A stretch of 64,000 nucleotides of DNA from Mytilus galloprovincialis (Eukaryota > Mollusca > Bivalvia > Mytilida > Mytilidae). The notes beneath the pieces were generated by a model, which saw only the letters and a list, made by a program, of their open reading frames with translations, was not told where the DNA came from and made no database searches. Shown in pieces: positions 11,590-23,900 of the stretch. The stretch spans positions 51,827,535 through 51,891,534 of the forward strand of contig NC_134843.1 of NCBI RefSeq assembly GCF_965363235.1, in the 5' to 3' direction. How positions within the stretch are numbered: position 1 is the stretch's first letter; each line of letters starts with the position of its first letter. A program made the translations under genes and the position numbers.

Positions 11590-11810
11590 AAATCTCTTTT
11601 GAAAATGGTAACAGGATAGACAAAATATTGTACCACCGATCAAAAAATGTTTCAAGATATTCTTATATGACATCATTAAGATTGCATCTTTTAATATGTT
11701 GTTCTTAAAGTACTGTTTGTTTTGATTTGCTTATGTAGAGGGTTGTTTGAATAAGTATCTTTTAATAAATTTTTCAATTTCAAAATTCGACATTTTTTGA
11801 AAATGACCCA
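11590..11810. repeat. Partial copy of the GGTAACAGGATGGACAAAA family
   Basis: GGTAACAGGATAGACAAAATA near 11607, followed by TAAGATTGCATCTTTTAATATG and ending in TTTTTTGAAAATGACC, parallels the right third of the 3-kb element (6705-6900). It lies between the two long direct repeats. Confidence 0.55.
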
Positions 11811-12136
11811 TAACAAACGTACAAGCAGACTATAAATTAAGATATACCAGCATCCAATTATGAACTTCTCTGATGAAAATTTTCATTTCGTTTGATTTCC
11901 AAAGATGACTATAGGTTATAGATATAATGACACTTTTGTCATATTCTGACCAGCATATTCTGATCAGTAGTCGAACAAGTACTATTAAAACGTAAAAACC
12001 GGGTCAAAGTCAAATTGCAGTCGAGTGTTCAAAATAAGATGTCAAAATATGAAAAGGCTCGTGTTCAGGTTATATTTTTGTCTTATGCATGACTGTTTAT
12101 TATTACTGTCCTCGAATTAAAACTAGCTTTTCAATA
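11811..12136. repeat. Long direct repeat, copy 2
   Basis: Nearly identical partner of 10965-11290, in the same orientation. Confidence 0.85.
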
Positions 12137-12589
12137 ACTGGGAGTACTCTCAAATCGTACTTGCATGGGTTTTTTCATACATGTACCAGTTAACACAACT
12201 TGTAATACAATTTTAATAATTAATGTTTACTTGTTTTTGTATTAAACCTAGTCTCACGATCTTTTATACATTGCATATACTCCTCTGATAAGTGTTTAGT
12301 ATTACAATTAATTTTCACTTGTCCTCGTTCAAAGAGCAACTAAATTATTCTGTAAAAATATTTTCCTTCATTTAACTACATAACTACAAAATTATGTTAT
12401 TTCTAGCTAACTGTGTACGTCGTTTTATTAAACACAATTTTGTCCCATGTTATAGTTGTCTTTCTAACATTGTTTGACATGTTGTATTTATATTGTGCCA
12501 TACATAAAATGCAAGTTAATTTGCTTTGTTAATATTTCTCTTTGATCGAGTTAAGCCATTTCAATTGATACTTTATTCAGTGTCTTTTG

Positions 12590-12975
12590 GTGTTGTAGTG
12601 TTATAGTGCTGTTTCAGTTTAGTGTGAAGATTGACGCCAATTTAAAACGTTTTAACCCGATTCATTTGTGTGTTCCTGTTCTAAGGCAAAAACCTGTTGT
12701 TCAGTGGTTGTCGCTTGTTGGTGTGCTTCATAAGTGTTTCTCGTTTCTCGTTTCTTATATAGATTAGACTGTTGATTTCCTTGTTTAAATGCATTTATCG
12801 ATGTCATTTTTTGGGGCCATTTGTAGCTTGCTGATCGGTGTCAGCCAATGCTCTGTGTTAAAGTCTTTGACCTTTCTTTTTATGGTTAACTTTTTTTTAA
12901 ACAATTTTCGACTTGAGTTAAGAGGTGTCTCATTGGTACTCATACCACATCTTCTAATATCTATAAAATGGTTGA
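12590..12975 (+). repeat. SINE-like dispersed repeat ending in the 'CTCATTGGTACTCATACC' tail
   Basis: The 3' portion, CTCATTGGTACTCATACCAC followed by ATCTTCTAATATCT, recurs at 48278-48330, 50650-50690 and (less well) at the ends of 50893-51560. The body (TTCAGTGGTTGTCGCTTGTT...) matches the layout of the tandem pair at 50893-51560. The 88-codon frame inside is not a gene. Confidence 0.55.
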
Positions 12976-13715
12976 AAATTTATATTCATATGCAACACTA
13001 CCTTAATAGTTGCAAGAAACTTATTTTCGTTTTTGTTCTGAAGATGATAACGTAGTGACATTTACCCGGTAGTTGTAATGCCTTAATGTCACCAAATACT
13101 GAAACTACTGATGCTTGATACGCGAGAAAAAAATATAGAATATTGGAAGCAGTTGAGCATATTCGTTATTAAGTATTGACGAATTTAATGTTATTCATTC
13201 GTAGATAGCATTTAATTAAACATCTAGAATAGTGGTTTATTTTAGGGAAACAAAACATAGTGTTGGCGCTTGACTTCAAAGTCTTATAATTACATCTGCA
13301 GTTATATCTATATTGTTTAAGTGACTCTCCAATGCCATGAAGAGCTTATGTTTGCATTGTTGATGCTACAGCAGAGAGTTAGTAGAACTAGTCTATATAA
13401 AAAAGGGCACACTAAGGAATGAAATATTCATTGCCAACTCTTTTCCGTCCAGAAACAAATTTAAGCACGCGAACGTTTCAAACTGCAATTGAATGATTAA
13501 CACTTATTAAATTAGAGGGATTGCTAACATACTACAGTGAAAACAGTATTATTTTTTTTTTAAGAATTAAGAAATTCTTTACTCTATAAAAACTTGTGGA
13601 ACATACATAACATTTGAATTGTTATTTACAACGTTTATCAATCTTACTGTTATGGCTTAAAATCAATTTGACAGAACAGTTATGTTTGGCCTAATTTAGT
13701 AGTTATAGGCATCTT

Positions 13716-14923
13716 TTATGTTTTGAAAGCCATTCCTGCTGGATATCCATAAGCTTGGTAGCTTGTGAAATTTCCGTAAACCCACAATCCGAATCTTTTT
13801 TTCGTTCTGTGTGTAATGTGATGTGGTCCGCTCGATATTGGGATGCTGAAACTACTGAAATGATGATCCTCCTCAGAAATACTAAAAATGTTTTTCAAAT
13901 TCACGAAATCACCGTCAATTACAAATCCATCGACTGCGTTTGTTTGCACTGTTATGCTAATAAAACTTTCAAAATCTGTAGGAACCATGAAATCATACTC
14001 ATACAGGTACTGGTTAATACCGGGAATAGTCATCATGAATGCACCTCCATGTCCATTTCGTAGCTGATGCGGGAAAATATGAACCATCATATCATTTTTA
14101 GATGACACGCATGAGATAGTTGTATGGAAATAATCCAGAAAGTCTCTAGATTCAAGTATGTTGCTGGTACGAATGTTACCATTCTTCAACACTACTACTG
14201 TATCATTTACAGCCATTACGCGAACTGTATTTTGCAATCGATACTTTAAATGTGGAATGATATATACATTATCGAGTTGATCTGAAGGTATTACCATTTC
14301 AATAAATGGCTGAGAGCTGCCTAATCCATTTATTAGGTTGTATACATTACCACTTACCACAACCACTGGCTTAGATGCAATGATTCTTGTTCCTGTCAAG
14401 TCTGATGTGTGCGATATCTGAAATGCTGTATACTTATTGATTACTAATGTTAATGTTTGATTGTTAGAATATTGCATATTGTCATATTCAATTGTTCCAT
14501 CCTTTATTTTAAAGTGTATTCCTATAACTGTGTTTGAATACACTGAAGATACTGAAAATACACTTCTATAAGCGGAATTATATGGAGTGAACGAAGGAAT
14601 TAAATATTCTGTTGATGTAAATCGAGTTGGAATAACAAGAAATCCTTCGGAAAAATGATTACGGGTAAATAAAAACCCAAAGAGGGTAATTGGGACATTG
14701 GAATGTATTTCAGTTCCAGCCTGATGTAAACCATTAGTCATTCTCACATTAGAATCAAGGATATAATGATTATTTATTGAATTTAAAGTTACTGAAACAT
14801 TTTTATTATTTACGAAATAGAAAATTGATAAATGCCCCCTTCCGTTTACTGTTGGTAATATTCTTGGTGATGGGCTGCCGTATGCTTCTTGAAATATCAC
14901 AATAAAATCCTTCTCTCTTCCAT
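13716..14923 (-). CDS. Exon 10: IgGFc-binding-type domain and stop
   Basis: The acceptor TTTTACAG|ATGGAAGAG sets the 5' border at 14923, so the ATG at 14942 is intronic and not a start. The 1208 nt are 2 bases finishing a split Asp/Gly codon plus 402 codons including the stop. Family-like segments include GFLVIPTRFTSTEYLIPS, GTRIIASKPVVVVSGNVYNL, PFIEMVIPSDQLDNVYIIP and HGGAFMMTIPGINQYLYEYD. There are several N-glycosylation sequons. The domain is in one exon, with no von Willebrand D domains after it, unlike vertebrate FCGBP. Confidence 0.88.
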
Positions 14924-17900
14924 CTGTAAAAGGTTTTAACATTCAAAACTTTAAAATTGTTTATTACATGTAGAATTAAGAAATCAGGAAATTTATATAA
15001 TGCATTAATATATGTTATATAAGATATGCGAAAATATTTTTTGCGGTGGCTTCATGGTAATAAACATTTCTATTTATTACGACAGACAAACAAGCTGATC
15101 AGAAAGATACATCATCTTCTTACAAATATGCATCATGTTTTGTGTTACAATCCTAAATAAAGTCGACGAAGATGGCATGTCATCGGCCACCGAAAGCCAA
15201 ATTTCTTATGGATTTCAGGTGGTCGAATGTTCTAGGGTTCTGCACACGGTATCGTTGTCGCGCTTTCACAAACGCAAGGGTTCGAATCCCGACTTGAAAA
15301 GAACTTAAATTCGCTAACGCAAATTTGAAGATCTAACACATGTAAAAACGTTGGACAAAATTTTAGACAAATATATATTGGAACAGAAATTCGAAAGTTT
15401 TACTTGGCGATGTTTGTTTAAAAACATAATATTGATAAGCAGTGACAATGTAAGGGGATAAAGCTTTTTAATGGTTGAATGAACAGATATAATAGTCCAG
15501 TGATATTTTTTGTCAAGAAGACTCTAGTTTAGGACTTGAATGCACCCACCTAATATAACAGAGAGATACATTAAAAATCATTTGAAAGCTGTCTTAATTA
15601 TCTATTTTCCCCTGATCTCCTTTTGTTTCAAATATTCAGCGTTGATCGTTCCTTGTGAAGGTAAATCCAGATTAGAAAAGCACGTCGTACGCATGACATT
15701 GATGCCGTGTTGTTTTATTTTGTAAAACAATCATGCGATGCAATTTCCATTCATTTAAGGTCAAAGTTCAAACACAATATCGTTTTCTTGTGCATTTAAG
15801 ATAAGACATTTCAAAAAAGCAAATGTACCTTGTAGAACATGATACAATATTTTCAAGTGGTACAAAAATCAACACACCAGTTGCAAAAACAAAAATCTAC
15901 AACTCTTAACAAGTTAAAAAAAGAAAATCAAAAATGGTGATTTTGTTCAATTTCAGAGATATTTGAAAGAGTAATAGACTGAATATTGGTTGAAAGAATG
16001 CAAATTGATCTACTTAGTTCTTCCTACGGATGCACACGAACTAAATTCCGAAAGTTTAACAGTTTGGTAAGTTTCTAAGGATTAAATAAGTTAGTATAAG
16101 TGTTAAATATATTTTATTATTGACCTTTCAATATAAAACTTGTGAATGTTCATAAATGATACGAACTGTTTCGATCGGTTTTATATTGAATTTGAAATTT
16201 ATAGAAATATTGCAGGTCTTTCCACATAATATAAGACTAAGACTTTTTGGTAATAAGATAAACAAGGTAAAAAGAAACGCTTATTTATGAGAAAAGCTAC
16301 ATTTAACACCAAGTATAAGTATTCTATTTACTTGCAATCAAAATATAGGCGATTATAAGTTACTTGCAGTCCGGAAAATTTCACTTCCAATGTCATGTGA
16401 TAGAATTTTTCATATTGATTTAAAAGATACATGGTTGCTATTGCTTTTTTATTTACAATATATGAAACATGGGCAAGTCGACGGTTGCCACACTTACAGC
16501 AAGATTTGCGGACTCTTTCGGAGCACCTGAGATTATCCCCAGTGCATGTTTAAATAGGTGGAGAAAGCCTATATGCCGAAGGAACCGACCATACATCGCA
16601 ATGGCTGATAAGTGTGTCTTAACTTGAATACACTGTGATTTCTTAATCAATTTTTAAAACTTTCAAACTTCGACTGCAATCGTTCAATTTTAGTAACTAG
16701 GGATTCATTTTTTGGAAATATGATAATTACGTTATTAGGAATACCTGCATATTGACATTTGTCCCCAAGATAACCTTCAGCACACACACACGTATGTCTG
16801 TTGTCAGAAATCTGACAATTTCCACCATTTAAACACTGTTCAATAGCACAAATATCTGTGAAAATTCAAAGACAGATTTGATGTATAAAATTGAGAATGG
16901 AAATGGGGAATGTGTCAAAGAGACAACAACCCGACCAAATAAAAAACAACAGCAGAGGGTCACCAACAGGTCTTCAATGTAGCGAGAAATTCCCGCACCC
17001 GGAGGCGTCCTTCAGCTGGCCCCTAAACAAATATATACTAGTCTAGTGATAATGAACGCCATACTAATTTCCAAATTGTACACAAGAAACTAAAATTAAA
17101 ATAATACAAGACTAACAAAGGCCAGAGGCTCCTGACTTGGGACAGGCGCAAAACTGCGGCGGGGTTAAACATGTTTTATGTTTACTTTAGGATATAATAC
17201 AGCAAACTGTGATAAACGTGTACACTTAAGATATACCGGATTGTAAACTATTATATATACATATAAATAGTTTGACATGTACGATATGCGTGTGTTTGGT
17301 GTACATTTAGACGTTTTACTATGCTGATCGCAAAGAGTAACAACCGCAAGATAAATGATTTAATATGAATAAACAGTTTGTTTTTTCAGTCTTTATAAAT
17401 ATATTTTGAGGCGACGAAATTCTCAAATTGTGTGTTTTTCTTTATTGGTTTTTTTTTAAGTAGTTTAAAGTGAGATTTCTTGGGAATGCTTTGAACAGTA
17501 CACTGTATGTTTTGAATAGCTTTGATTGTATTTTTTTTCTTTGGTACATGTACATAATGATAGAAACAATAAATCAACTCGAAAAATAGTATGCTTCAAA
17601 TCTGTACTACGGAACATTAAATATAAAAACTAGATGGTCAATTATTGTTTTTGATGCAGTATGTTTTTATTTACACCCTTTCGCTAATTCTTTTTCAATC
17701 TTTGAAAATGAAGTTGGGAAACTCGACAAACTTTACGTAAAAGGATGAACCAACACCGGTCTGATAATAAAGATCCACAATTCAGGGTTCTTTATAATCA
17801 TTGTAATCAACCGGACCATGATCCTTCGTTATCTATGAAAGTACGCATCATCGAGAAAATTTATCACCACACAAATAGTCCTGTACTTAGTACTCCTTTC

Positions 17901-20900
17901 CGAAAAGATAGAGAAAATTTCTGGATAAGGGAACTAGGTACTGCAATGCCATATGGTTGCAATGATTATGTCAAAAGAGTAGGAAATTTGTCAAGTCCAG
18001 CCTGCAGTGATGTTAATGTAATGAGTTTATTTAATACTACCTTACGAAACCGACGTAGTCATGGACAAAAACGTTACCATCGCCCTAATGTAAAAAAGTC
18101 TTCCAAATCGAGATCGGCCTCTGGAAGCTTTAATGACCTTCTTTCTCATCTACATCATCCGTTAGGGTTACATTACATTAGAATTATTCTTTTTTCACTG
18201 CCGGTTAATTTTCTAAAATGTTTGAGAGATTATGCACTTGACAAAGGAGGCACCAATACATTTTCTCCAATATACAGACTTGTCAGTATAATTTGTGATG
18301 TAGCTCTTTTCCGTCTCTTTAAACCAGTAAGATCGGAACCTTTACATGAGGAAAAGAGGAAATTCCTTCCTGTTTACTTTACCAATAGAGGAATTGATGC
18401 AATCAACATCAGCAACGTTCTACATAACAAGGAGGTAACATCTAAAATTCCTATTTGTTTTCAAAATCAGTCTGTTCCTATTGTATCCTACTGTTACACC
18501 AAAACCATTGCACCCAAAATATTTAACTATAAACAAGCATTACAGGACCTTGATTTAGAACAATACCTTAAAAAACCTCTGACATGTGACTGTTCCCACT
18601 CGCCTTACAATTACAGCCCCTCTGGCCATGTTATTACTGGGGATCTAAACATAATTCAACATGAAAATCTCCGTAAGGTGATTTCTCGTGGTCCTAAGTT
18701 TAGAGGACCCCAACACATCAATTGGAACCATAACTTCAAAATAATTATAGATTCCATTGAGGACTACGCCAGAGCATGGGCTAAACGAGAAGAAGTTCAA
18801 CTTGACACTTTGTCAGAATGGGTCAAAACAATCAGGTCTCTGATAAAACGTCGCATTCATAAGTTGAAAAACTGTGTGAATGATCGACCTAAGTCCATTT
18901 TTAGTGACAAAGAGGTTGTAAAATGCCTATCATCTTTTCAAGATAAGTATGTTGTTCCTGCGGACAAAGCTTCAAATCATATTGTCTTTATATGTAAATC
19001 GTATTACTACGAGTGTCTTATAAAAGAATTAGGAATAAATGAGCACTCAGGTAATCCCACATACAAAAACATATCATTTGACAAGGATGAGATTTTGGCG
19101 AATCATAAGTCCTTCATGGTTTATATGAACATTGCATTGAACAACAAATCGGAGGACTTACCTTGTTTGTATTGGATACCTAAACTTCACAAAATTCCGT
19201 ACAAGCAACGGTACATTGCCGGCTCATCTGCATGTTCTACTAAAGAATTGTCCATTAGATTGACTAAAATTCTGTCAGCAGTTAAAGAGGGTCTTCAGAT
19301 ATACTGTGAAACTGTTTACTCGCGTAGTGGTATTAACCATATGTGGATTCTTAAAAACTCTAAAGAACTTCTGGATAATTTTAAATCTCGGTCTTTTTCT
19401 GAAATTAGTTCTATTAAAACTTTTGATTTTTCAACCTTGTATACAACCATTCCACATATGAAATTGAAAAACCATCTAAAAGAAATAATTCACAATGCTT
19501 TTCATCATAAAAATGGTAGCATACGCTATAAATTTATCACTTTGGGATACCATAAGGCATATTTTGTTAATAAAGAACAAAAGGATAATACATACTACAC
19601 AGAGGAACAAGTGATCAGTATGCTGGAATTTCTTATTGACAACATATTTGTTGAATTTGGAGGTAGACTTTTTCAACAAATCGTCGGCATTCCTATGGGA
19701 ACAAACTGTGCGCCTCTCCTTGCCGACCTCTTCTTATTTTCATATGAATCGGAGTTCCTTCAGACACTTGTCAAAAACAAGAAGATCAAAGAAGCCAGGT
19801 TATTTAATTTCACTTTCAGATATATTGATGATGTTCTTTCCATTAACAATCCGAACTTTTCTGATTGGATTCCATTAATATACCCACCAGAACTAGAAAT
19901 TAAAGAGACTACAGACACGGCTTCATCCGCCTCAATTTTAGACTTATACCTCGAATTTGACATACACAGTCATCTCAGTACCAGAATCTATGACAAACGA
20001 GACGATTTTAATTTTGAAATTATCAATTTCCCCCACCTAAGTAGTAATATACAAACTTCACCTGCATATGGAATATACATTTCCCAACTTATTCGGTATT
20101 CAAGAGCATGCAGCTCCTATTCAGACTTTGTTAAACATCACCAGTGTCTGAGCAGAAAGTTGATGAACCAGGGATATGTCAAAGAACGTCTCGTCCTTTT
20201 TCTAAAAAAGTTCATCGGAAGATACCAAGAACTTGTTGATAAATATTCTATATCAACTTTACAAATAATACAAGATGGTCTTGAAGTATAGATTTTGCGT
20301 ACTGACGTTGGTTATCATCTTAATAACGTGTTATAGTATTCTTTTATTTGTCTTTATTAATATTACTTTTACTGTTAAGTCAGTTTTTTGAGATATTCAT
20401 TTGACGTGACTCTGTGCTTTTGTAAAACTTCATACTTTGAACGACAAAATTATTTCATTTATTAATCTTACTTTTACTTATGGATCGTGACATACTTTGA
20501 ATGACAAAACATTTTATTCATTAATTCTACTTCTTCTGTTAAGTCTGTTTTTTAGGATATACATTTGACGTGAAACTGTACTTATGTATCCCGTCAAACT
20601 TTGAACCACATAATTATTTTATTTATTATTATTACTTTTACTGTTAAGTCTGTTTTTTGTTATTTCTACTTTACGTGACTCTTCATTTATGTATGCCGTC
20701 ATACTTTGAACGACAAAATTATTTTATGTCTACCTGTGCGAATTTCAAACGCGCAATTTTACACCAGTACTGAAAACCTTCCATCCTTTACGGGTAGACT
20801 TTAGATAGATAAATAAAATCGTATAAGATAAGCAAAATGAGTATGTTAAATTTGATGTATGCCTTTTTGTGCTTCTTCGTTACATTTGTTGTTTTACAGT

Positions 20901-23900
20901 GATTAAGATGATAACACAATATTGACTGATGTACCCCTATTTTTGACATTTTTACTCTTTGAGTATGTTTGTTTTGTTCATGCATCGTTGACAATGTAAT
21001 GGAATTTGATACGACTGTCATACAAGTGAAAGGTTTAGCTAGCTATAAAACCAGGTTCAATCCACCATTTTCTACATTAGAAAATGCCTGTACCAAGTCA
21101 GGAATATGACAGTTGTTATCCATTCGTTTGATGTGTTTGGACTTTTGATTTTTGCCTTTTGATTTTGGACTTTCCTTTTTGAATTTTCCTTGGAGTTCAG
21201 TATTTTTGTGTTTTTACTTTTGGAAATACAAATTTATTAATGTATAACGAACAGTTTCTTGTTCGATAATCTTTTTTAAGATTGTTTCGGTTAGTGATTG
21301 TTTTTTGGGGAATTTTCTTTTTCTCCCTGAACGAGTGATAGTAAATATTGAGCAAAATGTGTTTTTTTTTCGTATAGGATTGTCGTAAAAATAAGCAAAA
21401 CGTAAACAATGATATATTACTTTTTGCACATGCTGCTTGTGTCCAATATTCCATGAGATCACATTGGCAGGTTCCTCTAATACAATGCAGCGTGTCTTGA
21501 CACTGGACTGATTCTTGACACTGTGAAGTCATATTTCTTTCTAAAACGACCAATTCCGGTGAGAAAGAATAAATATGAAACAAACAAAAAAACATGTTTA
21601 ACCCTGTTTCATCTCCTAATATTTGTCAATTCTCTTCTGTACAATGTTTAAGTTATGTATAAACATAAATTTTAAAAATTGAATGAAGTCCCCCTTTTAC
21701 CTACTACATTGTACATTCAAAAATGTTATCTAAATTTATTGAGGTAACGCAACGTTTAACCGTTCCTCTTGAGAATGAATTCCTTTTTTAAAATTTTGCT
21801 ATCGAAGGTCGGTGATTTTGTCTTAGCACTCCGGCTACCTCAACAACAACAAATAACCGCCACACACAAAAATTAAGACTGAAAGTGACGATAAGTACAA
21901 GTAATAAATGAATCAACGATACAATTAAAAACGTATCACTGAAAAGACTTCAAATAAATTGGTGGTCATCGCGCTACTTCCCTAAAAATTAAACAAGAAG
22001 AATTTCTTTGATCTTATAATTTTGCTACCTTTGAATTATATGTGAAATTGAGACTGTAATTGTGGAATGTGTAAATAAAACAACAACAATCTGACCATAG
22101 AGCAGGCAACAGCCAAATGCCGCTAATGGGACATGCAAGACTAACAAAGGCTAGAAGCTCCTGACTTGGGACAGAGACGCAAAAATGCGGCGGGGTTAAA
22201 CGTGTTTTTTTAAGATCTCAACACTCCCCATATAACTCTACCCAATGTATAAAAAAACAAACACACAAAAATACGCACAGTAAAAGTCAGTTGAAGAGAA
22301 GCCCAAGTTCGATGGCAAAATAGGTAATAAAAGAAACTTAACAAAATGACAATAATACATACATTAACAAAGGACTACTAGTAGTTACTGACATGCCAGC
22401 TCCAGACTTCAATTAAAAATATTGAAATAAAATGTCTTCATCATATGAAAATCACAATCACAGTTCCTTCCATTGGAGATTGATTATTAAACCATCATAA
22501 AATATATGAAAATAATATAACCCGTGTCATGCCAACAATTGGGATGGTGTTCTCAAAAGTAACCTAAGATTCGTCCTAAGTCAAAGATTAGACAAATTTT
22601 ACGATGGACTTAGGATCAGACTAGGACACTCTTAAGTTGTGTCCCGAAGCTATCTCAGGCGCATCTTATGTTAGGACGTCCTCAATTTATCCTATGTACG
22701 AAATTTTAAATAGTTTAAGTAATTGTTTGATAAAACATTTATTAAAGACGAAACCAATAAATACAATTATTTATCAAATTTCATAATAACCTGTTTTAAA
22801 TTATAATGCATGAGTTCAAATGTAGTTTTAAAAAAAATATCAGAAAGGATTGTGATTTAAACTGGAAAACAACTTGTTTTGAAATGAGAATATTGAATGC
22901 GTAGTGTCATCGTATCGTAAAACACGCAGTTGAAAGTTTAAAATCATGCACAATTTCTTTATACGAGTTAATAACCGATGGCACGTTTCATTTTATGTTC
23001 ATCTTCACGTAAAAAAAAATAGAAAAATGCATGCACACAACGTTAGTGTGAAGATGTGATCTTGTTAAGACACATAATTAGGTTTCCTAAAGTTAGGACG
23101 AACATTGTGATATATCCTATGTAAAGAGAGCTCCGAGACCACCACTTAGGACAAAGGCATATCATAACTTGGTCTTAGGACACGTCTTAATCCTAAGATA
23201 GCTTCGGGAACACCACCCTTGGTTGTTAAATGAATGTGTTTAATTCCGATGCAAAAACCCTATAAGTGAATCAATATTAAAACCAAAATATGCAATCTTT
23301 AATGACCTGACAACAGTATCGTCACTATATCCCTTCTCAATATGTACATACTCTTAAAAGTACTCTAATCAGAAATTCATCCTTGCTATACTGTACTTGC
23401 CATTTTATCTCTATTGTAATGTGTGTCTTTTATTATTTGTGTTATGTTGTAATCTTTTTCGTTAACACGCGTTAGTTAAATATCAGTATACGTTTCTTGT
23501 TTTACATATATATATAAGTCATGCCGTCGCGATAATTTCATTCTAGATATGGCTTGAATTGTGGGTAATGGAATATAATGTTAACTAATATGACTCTTAC
23601 TTTTCTCGCATAACTGTCCATCCCAGAAGTCCTGTTCACAACAAACACAATGATTTGTTATGCACTGTAGCGTTGCTTTACATTCGAGTGAGGAATTACA
23701 GAGGGCATGCTCATCTTTTTCTGAAAGAATATAATAATTATTAATATCTGATGTATAATTAAGCATATCAATTATCAAAAGACGTCCGATTGTTAAGTTT
23801 GGTAAATATGTTATCAAACAGAATAATGACTTTTTGTCTAATCTTATTTTTTGTACTTCGTATTAAAACTGATTAATTCACATTATCATATGTTCACTCA

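Larger units (their letters stand above)
17709..20740 (+). mobile_element. Naiad-type Penelope-like retroelement, family B, truncated in the endonuclease
   Basis: A permuted Penelope-like element: endonuclease remnant, CxC linker, then reverse transcriptase, followed by a tandem-repeat tail (about 20360-20735). Homology begins at about 17712 (S-W-E-T-R-Q-T-L-R-K-R-M), inside the GIY-YIG domain. The GIY and YIG tyrosines are absent, so the copy is 5'-truncated. It sits in the host gene's intron 8, opposite to the direction of host transcription. Confidence 0.88.

Noticed and set aside
14924-14942. ATG at 14942 as start of a 408-residue IgGFc-binding protein
   Set aside because: A strong acceptor (TTTTACAG) lies inside at 14924-14931, and the upstream EGF exon joins in phase. 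There is no signal peptide at this ATG.
17703-17711. In-frame TGA just before the endonuclease remnant, considered as a selenocysteine codon because some clam Naiads encode selenoproteins
   Set aside because: Sequence before it shows no GIY-YIG homology and contains further in-frame TGA codons, so it lies outside the truncated element.
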